Origin: JAVVHH01 sp964613945
Lineage (GTDB): Bacteria; Pseudomonadota; Alphaproteobacteria; Acetobacterales; Acetobacteraceae
Direction: 5' to 3'
Assembly: GCA_964613945.1 (NCBI GenBank)
Contig: CAZTJC010000008.1
Location: forward strand, 1 to 64,000
Length of the DNA stretch: 64,000 nucleotides
Of the stretch, positions 51,508-60,735 are shown piece after piece. Made by a program: the position numbers and the translations under genes. Each line of letters starts with the position of its first letter. Position 1 is the stretch's first letter. The notes under the pieces were generated by a model. It searched no databases and was not told where the DNA came from. It saw only the letters and a list, made by a program, of their open reading frames with translations.

Positions 51508-53273
51508 CGGTCGAGCTTACTAGCGCCGACGCCGCGGATCTCACCCAGCGCGGCGTCGCTGCCGGGACGATTGGCGGCGATCTCGCGCAACACGCTGTCA
51601 TGGAAGATGACATAGGGCGGCACCGACTGCCTCTTGGCCTCCGACGTCCGCCATTGGCGCAGGGCGTCGAACATGTCGCCATCCTCGCCCGGCAGCGGTG
51701 ACGGCATGGCAGCGGCGCGTTCCCGCGTCGGTTTCGGCCGCGCCTTTTCCTCGCGCAGCATCACCTTGGCTTCGCCGCGCAGGATGCTGCGCGCCTGCTC
51801 CTCGACCAGCACCAGGCTGGCGTATTCGCCGCTGCCGGTCTCGAGCGCTCCGCGCGCGATCAACTGACGGATCACCCCGCGCCAGAACGGCGCCGGCTCG
51901 TCCTTGCCGACACCAAAGGTCTTCAGTGCCTCGTGCCCATGCTTCTGCACCATCGCCGTGGCTTCGCCCCGCAGCACGCTGACGATGTGCAACGCCCCGA
52001 ACATCTGCCCAGTGCGGTAGATCGCCGACAGCACCTTTTGCGCCGCAATCGTACCGTCGATCAGCGGCACCGGCGCGCTGCAATTGTCGCAATGCCCGCA
52101 AGGGTGCCCCAGCTCCTCGCCGAAGCAAGCCAACAGCGCGCGCGTACGGCACTCCACCGTCTCGGTCAGCGAGATCATCGCCTCCAGCCGCGCCCGCATC
52201 ACCTTGCGTTGAGTATCCGGCGCATTGGATTGCGCCAGCCAGTACCGCGCCCGGGCGATGTCCTCACCGCCATAGAGCAGCAGCGTGTCCGCGCGTTCCC
52301 CATCGCGTCCGGCGCGGCCGATCTGCTGATAGTAGCTCTCCGGGCTGTCCGGCATGTCGAGATGCACGACATAGCGGACGTCTGGTCGATCAATCCCCAT
52401 GCCGAACGCGATGGTCGCCACGATCACCACCGGCTCGCCGCTGCGAAACCGGCTAAGCCCCACGCGCTTCTCCAACGGCGACAACCCGGCGTGGAACGCG
52501 ATCGCCGACATCCCCGTATCGGACAACCGCTTGGCCACCCGCTCCGTCTTCGCCCGGCTGCCACAGTAGACGATGCCCGCCTGCCCCGTCCGCCGGCGCA
52601 AGAATTCGAGCAACTCCCGCGTCTCGCCTTCCTTGGCCTGCGCCGCGACGTGCAGGTTTGACCGATGGAAGCTGGACGCGAACACCGTCGCGTCCTGCAT
52701 CTGCAGCGCTTGCAGGATGTCGGTGCGCGTCCGCGGATCGGCCGTTGCGGTCAGCGCCACGCGGGGAACGCCTGGGAACACCTCGGCCAGCCGCGCCAAC
52801 CCGCGATACTCCGGCCGGAACTCGTGACCCCAGGCCGAGACGCAATGCGCCTCGTCGATCGCGATCAACCCGATCTTGCGTCGCGACAGCCGCTCCAGCA
52901 TGCCCGACATCAGCAACCGCTCGGGCGACAGATACAGCAGGTCCAGCCGACCGGAGTCGAGGTCCCGCGCCGCGGCAGCGGCCACGTCCGGCTCGACTTC
53001 GGAATGCATGGCCGCTGCTGCCACGCCCAGCTGCCGCAAGCTCGCGACCTGGTCGTCCATCAGCGCGATCAGTGGCGAGATCACGATGGCCGTGCCTTCG
53101 CGGCACAGTGCCGGCACCTGGTAGCAAAGGCTTTTGCCGCCACCCGTCGGCATCAGCACCAGCGCATCGCCCCCTGAGACGACCTGCTGGACCGCCGCCG
53201 CCTGCTGACCGCGGAACTCGCTGAACCCGAAGACCCGGCGCAATACCTCGGCCGGGGCGCTACCGTGCTCCAT
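51468..53273 (-). CDS. recQ: ATP-dependent DNA helicase RecQ
   Basis: 3'-to-5' helicase acting in recombination and fork repair. 601 residues. GGGKSLCYQVPAL (Walker A), IDEAHC (Walker B with DEAH), then the RecQ zinc-binding CRTRALLACFGEELGHPCGHCDNC region (about 380-400), a winged helix, and a C-terminal HRDC domain (about 525-600). It starts at ATG 53273, one base overlapping the OmpA-like stop. The 3' end overlaps the convergent ABC transporter by 40 bases. Confidence 0.96.
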   Translation of the reverse strand: MEHGSAPAEVLRRVFGFSEFRGQQAAAVQQVVSGGDALVLMPTGGGKSLCYQVPALCREGTAIVISPLIALMDDQVASLRQLGVAAAAMHSEVEPDVAAAAARDLDSGRLDLLYLSPERLLMSGMLERLSRRKIGLIAIDEAHCVSAWGHEFRPEYRGLARLAEVFPGVPRVALTATADPRTRTDILQALQMQDATVFASSFHRSNLHVAAQAKEGETRELLEFLRRRTGQAGIVYCGSRAKTERVAKRLSDTGMSAIAFHAGLSPLEKRVGLSRFRSGEPVVIVATIAFGMGIDRPDVRYVVHLDMPDSPESYYQQIGRAGRDGERADTLLLYGGEDIARARYWLAQSNAPDTQRKVMRARLEAMISLTETVECRTRALLACFGEELGHPCGHCDNCSAPVPLIDGTIAAQKVLSAIYRTGQMFGALHIVSVLRGEATAMVQKHGHEALKTFGVGKDEPAPFWRGVIRQLIARGALETGSGEYASLVLVEEQARSILRGEAKVMLREEKARPKPTRERAAAMPSPLPGEDGDMFDALRQWRTSEAKRQSVPPYVIFHDSVLREIAANRPGSDAALGEIRGVGASKLDRYGAAVLSIVAAG

Positions 53274-53680
53274 CAGCTACCAAGCCGAATGTCGACACGC
53301 CGACTCTCGACGGCAGGGTCGCCGCCCAGCGCCCGCCGAGGTGTCAGGGTGATCCGATTGCGCGCCACACCAGCTTGCTGCAGGGCATCTGCCACCAGCT
53401 GTGCCCGGATGCGTGATTGAATCTGGTTGGCTTCCGGCGCCCCGGAATCATCGGCATATCCGGCCACCACGACACGAATCCCTCGCCGGGCGGCAAACCC
53501 GGCCGCTCGCACGATGGTCGCCTGGGCCGCAGCCTCGATCATCGTGGACTGCCCTTGATAATAGATCACGTAATCCGCCCGATCATCCGGATCGGCCCCA
53601 TAGCTGCAGGAAGCGCATGCCAGCGCCGCTGCCAAGAAAAACCGCCGCTCGATCACTACCAAACTCCGAATGATGACCAT
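53273..53680 (-). CDS. Short OmpA-C-like periplasmic protein
   Basis: 135 residues. A hydrophobic leader (FFLAAALACASC) may be a Sec signal or a lipoprotein signal with a weak lipobox. The rest matches the OmpA/MotB peptidoglycan-binding fold: VVVAGYADDSGAPEANQIQSRIRAQLVADAL and VESRRVDIRL. It lacks any N-terminal barrel. Starts at ATG 53680, one base overlapping the cydC stop (TGATG), and ends at the recQ start. Its place between cydDC and recQ is not explained. Confidence 0.75.
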   Translation of the reverse strand: MVIIRSLVVIERRFFLAAALACASCSYGADPDDRADYVIYYQGQSTMIEAAAQATIVRAAGFAARRGIRVVVAGYADDSGAPEANQIQSRIRAQLVADALQQAGVARNRITLTPRRALGGDPAVESRRVDIRLGS

Positions 53681-55299
53681 CAGCCGGCGGCTGCGACCGC
53701 CTTGCCGCCGCTCAACCGCCAGATCCGGTCCAGCCGCTCCACCCCGGTCAGACGGTGCACGATCAGGATCACCGTCCGTCCCTCGGCCACCTCGTTCAGC
53801 GTCGCGAAGAACGCCCGCTCGGCAGCCGGGTCCAGGCCGGTGGCGGGTTCGTCGAGCAACAGGATCGGCGCGTCCGACAGCAGCGTCCGCGCCAGTGCCA
53901 AACGCCGCGCCTGTCCGCCCGACAGCCCGGCACCGCCGGCGCCCAACCACGTATCGAGACCGTCCGGCAACGCATGCACCACGTCGGCGATCACGGCAGC
54001 CTCGAGCGCCCGCCAGAGCGCGGGGCCGTCTGCATTCGGGCGGCCAAGCAGCAGGTTGGCCCGGATCGTGTCCTCGAACAGGGTCGTCGCCTGCGACAGC
54101 CAGGCGATCGATGCATGCACGTCGGCGGAAGCGAGTTGCCTCAGGTCGGCCCCACCGAGCAGCACCCGCCCGCTCTCGGGCGTGACTACCCGTAACGCCA
54201 GAGCGGCGAGTGTCGACTTGCCGGCACCGGACGGCCCCAGGATCGCCACCCGCGACCCGGCCGCCACTTCCAGCGACAATCCCTGCAGCACAGGCGCGCG
54301 CGCCGGATAGCCAAACACCACGTTGTCGAAGCGCAGGCTATGCCGAGTCGGTGTCGGCAGCGGCGTGGTCGGTTCCGGCACGGCCGACGCCGCAGTCGCG
54401 GCGCCGACGATCCGCCGGGCCGCCGCATTGGCCAGCCCGAGCAGTACCCCCGCACGTGGCATGATGGCGACGGCCTCGAACGCGGCCAGCGTCAGCATGA
54501 TGGCCGGCAACAGACGCTGCGGCGGCAGTCCGGCGACCAGCACCAGCAACAAGGCAAGCTGACCGCATAGCACCGCTCCCGCCTGTGCCGCCGCCCCGCG
54601 CCGCGCCAACTGCCGCTGCGCCCGCAGCAACGCCGCCTCGCGCGCCTGCACCGAGGCCAGCATTCGTCCCTCAGCGCCAAAGGCGCGCACTTCCCGCAAT
54701 CCGGTCACGGCATCCAGCGCCGCTACCCGCAACCCGGCACCCGCATCGGTCAACCGCATGCCGAGGCCGAGCGCACCCCGCGCCGCCAGCAGCGGCAGCA
54801 CGACCGACACCGTCAACAACAACGTGGCCAGCAACAGCATCGGGAACGGCCCCGCCGGGGCCATCGACCACATCAGCATCGGCAGCAGCACGAGGACGGC
54901 GATGGCCGGAATGGCGATACGGATATACAGCCCGTCGAGCGCCTGCACGTCATCGACCAGCCGTGCCAGTGCGTCGCCGGAGCGTAAGGCGCCCAGCCCG
55001 CCCAACGACGACCGCGCGACCTCGCGAAAAAACCACACGCGCAGCCGCGACAGCGACCGGAACGTCGCCTTATGCGTCAGCATCCGTTCGGCATACCGCA
55101 ACACGACCCGGCCCGCACCCGACAGCCGCAGCGACCAGAACAACACCAATCCGCCCAAGGCTGCCGGAACCACCGCCCGCCCTGCCGTCATCGCCAGCGC
55201 GGCCCCCGCACCCACGCAGAGCAGCGACACCGCAGCGCCTGACGCCAGCAGCACCGCCTCCGGCCGCCATAGCCCGATCACCCGCCGCAGTGGCGTCAT
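53680..55299 (-). CDS. cydC: Cysteine/glutathione ABC exporter subunit CydC
   Basis: With CydD exports cysteine and glutathione to the periplasm, needed for bd-type oxidase and cytochrome maturation. 539 residues, six membrane helices (about 1-290) and an ATPase with GPSGAGKST, LSGGQARRLALARTLL and ILLLDEPATGLD. It overlaps cydD by 4 bases (ATGA). No cydAB is in the window. Confidence 0.93.
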   Translation of the reverse strand: MTPLRRVIGLWRPEAVLLASGAAVSLLCVGAGAALAMTAGRAVVPAALGGLVLFWSLRLSGAGRVVLRYAERMLTHKATFRSLSRLRVWFFREVARSSLGGLGALRSGDALARLVDDVQALDGLYIRIAIPAIAVLVLLPMLMWSMAPAGPFPMLLLATLLLTVSVVLPLLAARGALGLGMRLTDAGAGLRVAALDAVTGLREVRAFGAEGRMLASVQAREAALLRAQRQLARRGAAAQAGAVLCGQLALLLVLVAGLPPQRLLPAIMLTLAAFEAVAIMPRAGVLLGLANAAARRIVGAATAASAVPEPTTPLPTPTRHSLRFDNVVFGYPARAPVLQGLSLEVAAGSRVAILGPSGAGKSTLAALALRVVTPESGRVLLGGADLRQLASADVHASIAWLSQATTLFEDTIRANLLLGRPNADGPALWRALEAAVIADVVHALPDGLDTWLGAGGAGLSGGQARRLALARTLLSDAPILLLDEPATGLDPAAERAFFATLNEVAEGRTVILIVHRLTGVERLDRIWRLSGGKAVAAAG

Positions 55300-56978
55300 G
55301 CCGCGCCGACTTGCTGGATTTGCGAGTCCGCCAACACGATGCGCCGACCGCCGAAGCTTTGCGCCGCGCTGGCATGACTCGCCATCAGCACCGTGCGTCC
55401 GATGGTCAGCCGCCGCAGGCTCTCCAGCACATCGGCCTCCGTGGCGGGGTCCAGATGCGCGGTGGGCTCATCGAGCAACAGCAAGGGCGCGTCGCGAATA
55501 AAAGCGCGCGCGATGGCGACGCGCTGCGCCTGCCCACCGGACAAGCCGTAGCCGTCCTCGCCGATGATGGTGTCGAGCCCGTATGGCAGCGATTCCAGCA
55601 TCGGCCCCAACCCGGCAGCCCGCGCCGCTTCGAGGATCTCTTCCTCGCTCGAATCATCCCGGCCGAAACGGATGTTGTCGCGCACGCTTGCCGCGAACAG
55701 CACCGGGCGCTGGCCGATCCAGGCCGTCATGCGCGCCAGCGCGGGAGCCGTGATGGAGGACAGGTCGGCACCGTTTAGTGTGATTCGGCCCTGCTCCGGC
55801 CGTAGAAAGCCGAGCAGCAACTCGATGACGGTCGTCTTGCCGGAGCCAGATGGCCCGACCAGGATCGCAGTCTCGCCCTGCGGCACGCGGAACGACAGCT
55901 CGTTCAAGATCGCGCCGCGTGCCGGGTCACGCGTGACGCTGACACGCTCGAATGCAACGGTGACGCCATTGGCCTCAATCGTACGGACCGCTGGTGGCAG
56001 CGTCGGCAACGGATGCGCCATCGACGTCGCGGCAAGTTGGGATGCGGCCTCCCCGGCATGCATCCGGTCCTGGTAGGCGGCAGCAAAGGCCCGCAACGGC
56101 GAGAAGAACTCGGCGACGAGAAGCAGCGGGAAGATCGCTGCCGACGGGTTCGGCAGGATACCGGCCCGCTCCGCCCCGGCAAACCGTATGGCAAGCAGGA
56201 TGAGCGCCGACACTGCTGCCAGATCAAGCGCCGCCGAGGACAGAAAGGCCACCCGCAAGACCCGCATCGTCCGCTGCGACAATTCGGTCGCGGCCTGGTC
56301 CAACCGTCGCGCTTCCGCATCGGCCTGCCCGGCGAGCACGATGGTAGCGATGCCGCGAATGCGATCCAGAAAGCGCGCCTGCAACCGGGACATGGCGACG
56401 AACTGGCCGCGCGAGGCTTTCGCCGCTCCGATGCCCGCCACCGCCATGCCCACCGGCACCAGCAACCCGGCAATCGCTAAGATCCCCGCCGCAATCGGAT
56501 CAACCGTCAGAACGGCGAGCGCAACCAAGGCCGGCCCGCCAATCGCCAGCGCAGCGGCCGGAAGCCAACGGCCGAAATAGCCGTCGAGCGCCTCGATGTG
56601 ATCGATCGCCAAGGCACTGAGCACGCCCGGCGAAAGTCGCCCGGACTCGATGGGCCCTCCCGAGAACAGGCCGACGAACAACGCGGTGCGCAGACGTCGC
56701 CGGGCCGCGGCACCGGTCTCGAACCCGAGCCGCTCCATGACGTAGGCGATCGCACCACGCCCGAGCGCGAACAAGCCGAAGGTCAGCGCCCAGAGTTGCC
56801 ACTGGTCGTCAGCGCCTCCCAGCGCCGGCGCGAGCAGTCGCGCGATGCACCAGGCCTGGCCGATCGCCGCCGCCGTGCCGAGCAAGCCGAGCCCGACCAT
56901 GCGCGTATGACTGCGCCGCGCCGGACGAGCCTGTGCGGCAAGCCAGAGCTGACCGGCGGATTTTACCCGGCGGGCCAC
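55296..56978 (-). CDS. cydD: Cysteine/glutathione ABC exporter subunit CydD
   Basis: 560 residues, six membrane helices and an ATPase domain with VGPSGSGKTT, LSGGQAQRVAIARAF and LLLLDEPTAHLD. I chose the GTG at 56978 because it begins the family N terminus VARRVKSAGQLWLAAQ, seven bases after the amidohydrolase stop, and gives a normal length; a reading to 57710 would run through the amidohydrolase gene. ATGA overlap with cydC. Confidence 0.9.
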   Translation of the reverse strand: MARRVKSAGQLWLAAQARPARRSHTRMVGLGLLGTAAAIGQAWCIARLLAPALGGADDQWQLWALTFGLFALGRGAIAYVMERLGFETGAAARRRLRTALFVGLFSGGPIESGRLSPGVLSALAIDHIEALDGYFGRWLPAAALAIGGPALVALAVLTVDPIAAGILAIAGLLVPVGMAVAGIGAAKASRGQFVAMSRLQARFLDRIRGIATIVLAGQADAEARRLDQAATELSQRTMRVLRVAFLSSAALDLAAVSALILLAIRFAGAERAGILPNPSAAIFPLLLVAEFFSPLRAFAAAYQDRMHAGEAASQLAATSMAHPLPTLPPAVRTIEANGVTVAFERVSVTRDPARGAILNELSFRVPQGETAILVGPSGSGKTTVIELLLGFLRPEQGRITLNGADLSSITAPALARMTAWIGQRPVLFAASVRDNIRFGRDDSSEEEILEAARAAGLGPMLESLPYGLDTIIGEDGYGLSGGQAQRVAIARAFIRDAPLLLLDEPTAHLDPATEADVLESLRRLTIGRTVLMASHASAAQSFGGRRIVLADSQIQQVGAA

Positions 56979-56985
56979 CCTGCCG

Positions 56986-58131
56986 CTACTCCGCCAAAGC
57001 CCGGCGCGCCGTTGCAGCCAGCCAGCCGGACGCGACGGGAAGAATATCGTCGTTGTAGTCGTATCCAGGCGTATGCAACTCGGCACCTGCGGTGCGCGCG
57101 CCGTTGCCGATCCAGGCAAAGGCGCCGGGTCGTTCGCGCAGGAACCAGCCGAAGTCCTCGCTCGCCATGGTCGGCGCGAGATCCCGCCGGGTCGTGGCGC
57201 TGCAAGCCTGTGCGGCGCTGGCTGCCAGATCGGCTTCTGCGGCGTGATTGATGGTCGCCGTGACGCCGCGTTTGATCTCAACCGTGGCTGCGACATCCAA
57301 CATGCGGGCAACCCCATCGGCCACGCGCCTGATGCCATCCTCGAGCAGGTTGCCGGTCGCGTCGCTGAAGTAGCGCAGCGTGCCGGCAAGTTGCACGCGA
57401 CCGGGGATCTGGTTGGAGGCGACACCGCCGTGCACCGTGCAGATCGACACGACGCCGCTGTCGACCGGATCGAGGTTGCGGGCCACGAGCGATTGTAGGC
57501 CGACGACGATGTGCGATGCCGCCAGCACCGGATCACGGGTCTGGTGCGGGATGGCCGCGTGCCCTGGTTGACCATCGACAGCGATGTAGATGCGCCCACC
57601 AGCAGCCATGACGGAACCACCGTGGACCATGACCGTGCCGGCCTCGAGGCCGGGCCAGTTATGATAGCCGAAGATGCGGTCCATCGGAAAACGCTGGAAT
57701 AATCCGTCATTTATCATCGACAGCGCGCCGCCATAGCCTTCTTCGGCCGGCTGAAAGACAAAACGCACGGTGCCGGACCAGTCATCAGCCTGCCGCAACA
57801 GCGCTGCCGCGCCGAGCAGGCTCGCCGTATGCCCATCATGCCCGCACGCATGCATCACGCCGTCGATCGTTGACGCATAATCCAGCCCGGTGGCTTCCGC
57901 GATCGGCAATGCATCCATATCGGCACGTAGCCCAACGCTGCGACCGGAGGTGCCGCGGGTAAGCGTCGCAACAACACCGGCACCGCCGACGCCGGCCTCG
58001 AACGGGATATCCAACTCCCGCAACCGGTCGCACACGAATGCCGCTGTTTGCTGCTCGTGAAGCGACAACTCCGGATGCTGGTGGAGATGCCGCCGCCATG
58101 CCGTCACCCGGCTCAGCAACTCGCTATCCAT
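56986..58131 (-). CDS. M20D amidohydrolase (hippurate-hydrolase/IAA-amino-acid-hydrolase type)
   Basis: 381 residues. RADMDALPI, HACGHDGHTASLLGAA, FQPAEEGYGG and GYHNWPGLEAGT are the M20D metal and catalytic blocks. It hydrolyses N-acyl amino acids. I chose ATG 58131 because GGAGG lies 8 bases upstream; the ATG two codons earlier (58137) would have only 2 bases of spacing. First gene of a run with cydD, cydC, ompA-like and recQ. Confidence 0.88.
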   Translation of the reverse strand: MDSELLSRVTAWRRHLHQHPELSLHEQQTAAFVCDRLRELDIPFEAGVGGAGVVATLTRGTSGRSVGLRADMDALPIAEATGLDYASTIDGVMHACGHDGHTASLLGAAALLRQADDWSGTVRFVFQPAEEGYGGALSMINDGLFQRFPMDRIFGYHNWPGLEAGTVMVHGGSVMAAGGRIYIAVDGQPGHAAIPHQTRDPVLAASHIVVGLQSLVARNLDPVDSGVVSICTVHGGVASNQIPGRVQLAGTLRYFSDATGNLLEDGIRRVADGVARMLDVAATVEIKRGVTATINHAAEADLAASAAQACSATTRRDLAPTMASEDFGWFLRERPGAFAWIGNGARTAGAELHTPGYDYNDDILPVASGWLAATARRALAE

Positions 58132-58189
58132 ATTCATGTCCTCCAGCCCTCGATTTGCAGCCGGACGGCGTTTTCCGCAAGGCCGCGTG

Positions 58190-59227
58190 CTACAGCACGG
58201 GAGAGTCGGTCCGTTCACGGCGTAGCTTCATGCTGATCAAATATCGAGTGCCATTCGTGTCGTCCGTCTCGAGCGTGGCGCCGAGTTGACGGGCAAAGCC
58301 ACGGATCAGCTGAATGCCGATGCCGTCCCGTGTGCCTGACTCAGTCTCCACCCGGCCGGCGGGGATACCGATGCCGTTGTCCCGAATGTCCAGCACCACG
58401 TCCTCATCCACACAGGTCAGCTTGATGGAGATCGTGCCGCGGCGCTCATGGGGAAAGCCATATTTGATGGCGTTGGTCACCGCTTCGGTGACGATGAGGC
58501 TGAGCGGCACCGCCTGATCGCTCGTCATCTGCAGTTCTGGCGCCTCGATGTCGAGGCTGATGCGTTCGTCGACCGATTGACCCATGGCCTGCAGCAGCGG
58601 GCCGCAGAGATCGGTGAGGAACACCCGCATGTTGATGGTGTTGATCTCACCGTGGGCATAAAGGTGACGATGAACGGTCGCCAATGCGCGCACCCGGTCG
58701 CGTGCCGCCTGAAACTCTGCCTTGGCCTCCGGTAGCCGGATGCGGCTGACCTGGAGATTGAGCAGACTGGCGACCACCTGCAGGTTGTTCTTTACCCGGT
58801 GATGGATCTCCTGCATCGCCAAGGCCTGACGCTCGACCGCACGCTGCCGCTCCGCTTCACGCCGATTAAGGGCGATTGTCGATTTCTTGAACGACAACGC
58901 GACGGAACGGAATTCGTTGGGCAGCGCGCCGATCGCCAGCATGTCGAAGCCATTACCCGAACGCCAGCTGTCGATGCCGCTGCCCAGTCGCCGCAACGGC
59001 GATGCCACCAACTTGTCCAATCCGGCAATCGCGATGAAAATCCCGAGCATCGTAGCGAAAGCGATGATCGTATAGCTCCGTTCCACCGGAGCCCAGAACC
59101 CGAGCAACACGATCAACGGCATCGAAGCGGCGACGAATACGCCGCCGATTCGAAAGCCCAGAACGTCGGTGATCTGTGGTCGCTTGAAGGTGAACGGTCC
59201 GGCCCGGACGGACCGGTGACGCCTCAC
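58190..59227 (-). CDS. HisKA_2-type sensor histidine kinase of the general stress response (PhyK-like)
   Basis: 345 residues with two N-terminal membrane helices (about 23-45 and 52-72), little periplasmic region, and a HAMP-like stretch. The H-box is EIHHRVKNNLQVVASLLNLQ with His143 as likely phosphoacceptor. The HATPase region has VTEAVTNAIKYGF and DIRDNGIGIP, with a GIGIQLIRGFARQLGA lid. It would phosphorylate PhyR. GTG start overlapping the nepR TGA (GTGA), so kinase and anti-sigma factor are coupled. The signal sensed is unknown. Confidence 0.85.
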   Translation of the reverse strand: MRRHRSVRAGPFTFKRPQITDVLGFRIGGVFVAASMPLIVLLGFWAPVERSYTIIAFATMLGIFIAIAGLDKLVASPLRRLGSGIDSWRSGNGFDMLAIGALPNEFRSVALSFKKSTIALNRREAERQRAVERQALAMQEIHHRVKNNLQVVASLLNLQVSRIRLPEAKAEFQAARDRVRALATVHRHLYAHGEINTINMRVFLTDLCGPLLQAMGQSVDERISLDIEAPELQMTSDQAVPLSLIVTEAVTNAIKYGFPHERRGTISIKLTCVDEDVVLDIRDNGIGIPAGRVETESGTRDGIGIQLIRGFARQLGATLETDDTNGTRYLISMKLRRERTDSPVL

Positions 59228-59361
59228 TTCTTCTGGTCGGTTTGCAGTATCTTCAGCAACTCGGCTGGAATCGGCTCATTCATCACGTCATCGAAAATCT
59301 GATGAAGTCCGCGATTCAACCAATTGTCGAAGGCTGTATCGGTAGCGCGGGATTGATCCAT
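59224..59361 (-). CDS. nepR: NepR-family anti-sigma factor
   Basis: 45 residues from ATG 59361, which has GGAGA 8 bases upstream; an ATG at 59412 would give 62 residues but has a poorer site. The body WLNRGLHQIFDDVMNEPIPAELLKILQT matches NepR (W/F-L-x-R-x-L-x-x-x-Y/F-D and EPIP). NepR holds EcfG inactive until phosphorylated PhyR binds it. It is coupled to the downstream kinase (GTGA overlap) and lies 108 bases after the first sigma gene. Confidence 0.9.
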   Translation of the reverse strand: MDQSRATDTAFDNWLNRGLHQIFDDVMNEPIPAELLKILQTDQKK

Positions 59362-59469
59362 AGGTTTCTCTCCTGCTGATCCTTTCGAATTGGTCATTCT
59401 GAAATTCTTCATGGAGAGAAGTCCATCAAAAGGCCAGGAGCATCGGCGCCCGACCTTTTCTTAAAAGGC

Positions 59470-60027
59470 TTAAATCGCCCGAGCCGACTGAGTGGTCCCC
59501 TGGTGGGCCAAGAGTGCAGTGCGCGGACCCTTGCCACGCTCCTTTTCCTCACCCATCAGCCAAGCCTCGAGCTGACGACGAGCGCGGAACACGCGGCTCT
59601 TCGCCGTGCCGACCGCACAACCCGTAGCTTCGGCCAGATCTTCGTAGCTCATGCCGTGAATGACGACCATTACCAGCGCCTCGCGCTGATCGGCCGGCAG
59701 ACGGTCCATGGCGACACCGAGTTCCTTCAGGGCTAGGCGATCCTCGTGGGGTGCCTCCGTCGCGAACATGCTCGCCGGTACATCGTCGATGTCCGTCGTA
59801 TCCCGGCGCTTGCGCAGGTTGGAGATGAAGCGGTTGCGGAGAATGCGGTGCATCCAGGCGGCGAAATTGGTGCCTGGAATGAAGCTGGTGCTCGCTGAAA
59901 GAGCATTACAAACCGCGTCTTGAACAAGATCTTCCGCCGATGCCCGGTTCCGTGTCAGCGCAAGCGCCTGAACGCGGAGTTTGGGCAGAATGGCGATGAC
60001 CTGCTCGTTGAATGCTTGGGTCGACAT
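59470..60027 (-). CDS. EcfG-type ECF sigma factor 1 (adjacent to nepR)
   Basis: 185 residues, ECF sigma with region 2 (ILPKLRVQALALTRNRASAEDLVQD) and region 4 (PADQREALVMVVIHGMSYEDLAEATG, GTAKSRVFRARRQL). It resembles the ECF15/EcfG class that runs the alphaproteobacterial general stress response. I chose ATG 60027, with AAGGA 7 bases upstream; an earlier reading to 60261 is not conserved. Adjacent to nepR on the same strand. A second sigma gene lies upstream. Confidence 0.88.
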   Translation of the reverse strand: MSTQAFNEQVIAILPKLRVQALALTRNRASAEDLVQDAVCNALSASTSFIPGTNFAAWMHRILRNRFISNLRKRRDTTDIDDVPASMFATEAPHEDRLALKELGVAMDRLPADQREALVMVVIHGMSYEDLAEATGCAVGTAKSRVFRARRQLEAWLMGEEKERGKGPRTALLAHQGTTQSARAI

Positions 60028-60154
60028 CGTGTGTCCTTCTGGCCTTATACCCAACCAATGACTGAGCTTGCCGAAGCGTTGCCTGGCTTTTGTCACTAAA
60101 GCGTGAGGACACCTGTACTCCTGACTTATGCGATTGCTCGCCCGAACTCGACGG

Positions 60155-60721
60155 TTAGGTATCGCCACCAGTATGGATGTTCTCGGTTTCCCCTTCGGCA
60201 CGGCGCATCGCCGCGGCCAGCGCGGTTCGCCCGCGCGACACGCGCGCTTTGATCGTGCCAACCGGTACGCCGCAGACCAGGGCGGCCTCGTCGTAGGTCA
60301 TCTCCTGAGCCCCAACCAGGATCAACGCCTCCCGCAACAGCGGCGGCAACGTCCAGATCAGGCTCTGCAACTCGCGCATCGCCGCCCTGCCCTCCACCGC
60401 CGGGCGCTCGGACTCGTCGGCCGGGCGCTGCTCCTGCATCACGATCGTCTCGCGTTTGCGGCGCCGGGCTCCCTCGTAGAACGTGTTGCGCACGATGGTG
60501 AACAACCAGGCCTTCAGGTTGGTCCCGGCCTGGAACTGCTCCAGCGCGCTCAACGCCCGTACCAGCGCGTCTTGCACCAGATCGTCCGCCATGGCCCGGT
60601 CGCGCAACAAGAAGCGCGCGAAGCCGCGCAGATCCGGCAGCAGTCCGATGATCGCCACTCGCAGTTGCGCCTGCGGCGCCTCGCTCGGCGCACCAGCCTC
60701 GATAAACAAGCCATCCTTCAT
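60155..60721 (-). CDS. EcfG-type ECF sigma factor 2 (divergent from phyR)
   Basis: 188 residues from ATG 60721, ECF sigma of the same class: LLPDLRGFARFLLRDRAMADDLVQDALVRAL in region 2 and PPLLREALILVGAQEMTYDEAALVCG, GTIKARVSRGRTALAA in region 4, the latter very like classic EcfG. No Shine-Dalgarno site precedes the ATG; its start is only 14 bases from the divergent phyR ATG, so the promoter lies inside phyR or the message is leaderless. Alternative start at GTG or 60796 is possible. Confidence 0.82.
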   Translation of the reverse strand: MKDGLFIEAGAPSEAPQAQLRVAIIGLLPDLRGFARFLLRDRAMADDLVQDALVRALSALEQFQAGTNLKAWLFTIVRNTFYEGARRRKRETIVMQEQRPADESERPAVEGRAAMRELQSLIWTLPPLLREALILVGAQEMTYDEAALVCGVPVGTIKARVSRGRTALAAAMRRAEGETENIHTGGDT

Positions 60722-60735
60722 AAAAGGGACATTCC

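Noticed and set aside
60534..60565. GGAAC followed 17 bases later by CGCC, a possible EcfG promoter for phyR
   Set aside because: The -10 does not match CGTT, it is 200 bases inside the sigma 2 gene, and a five-base match is expected by chance. I did not see a convincing EcfG promoter elsewhere in the locus by eye.
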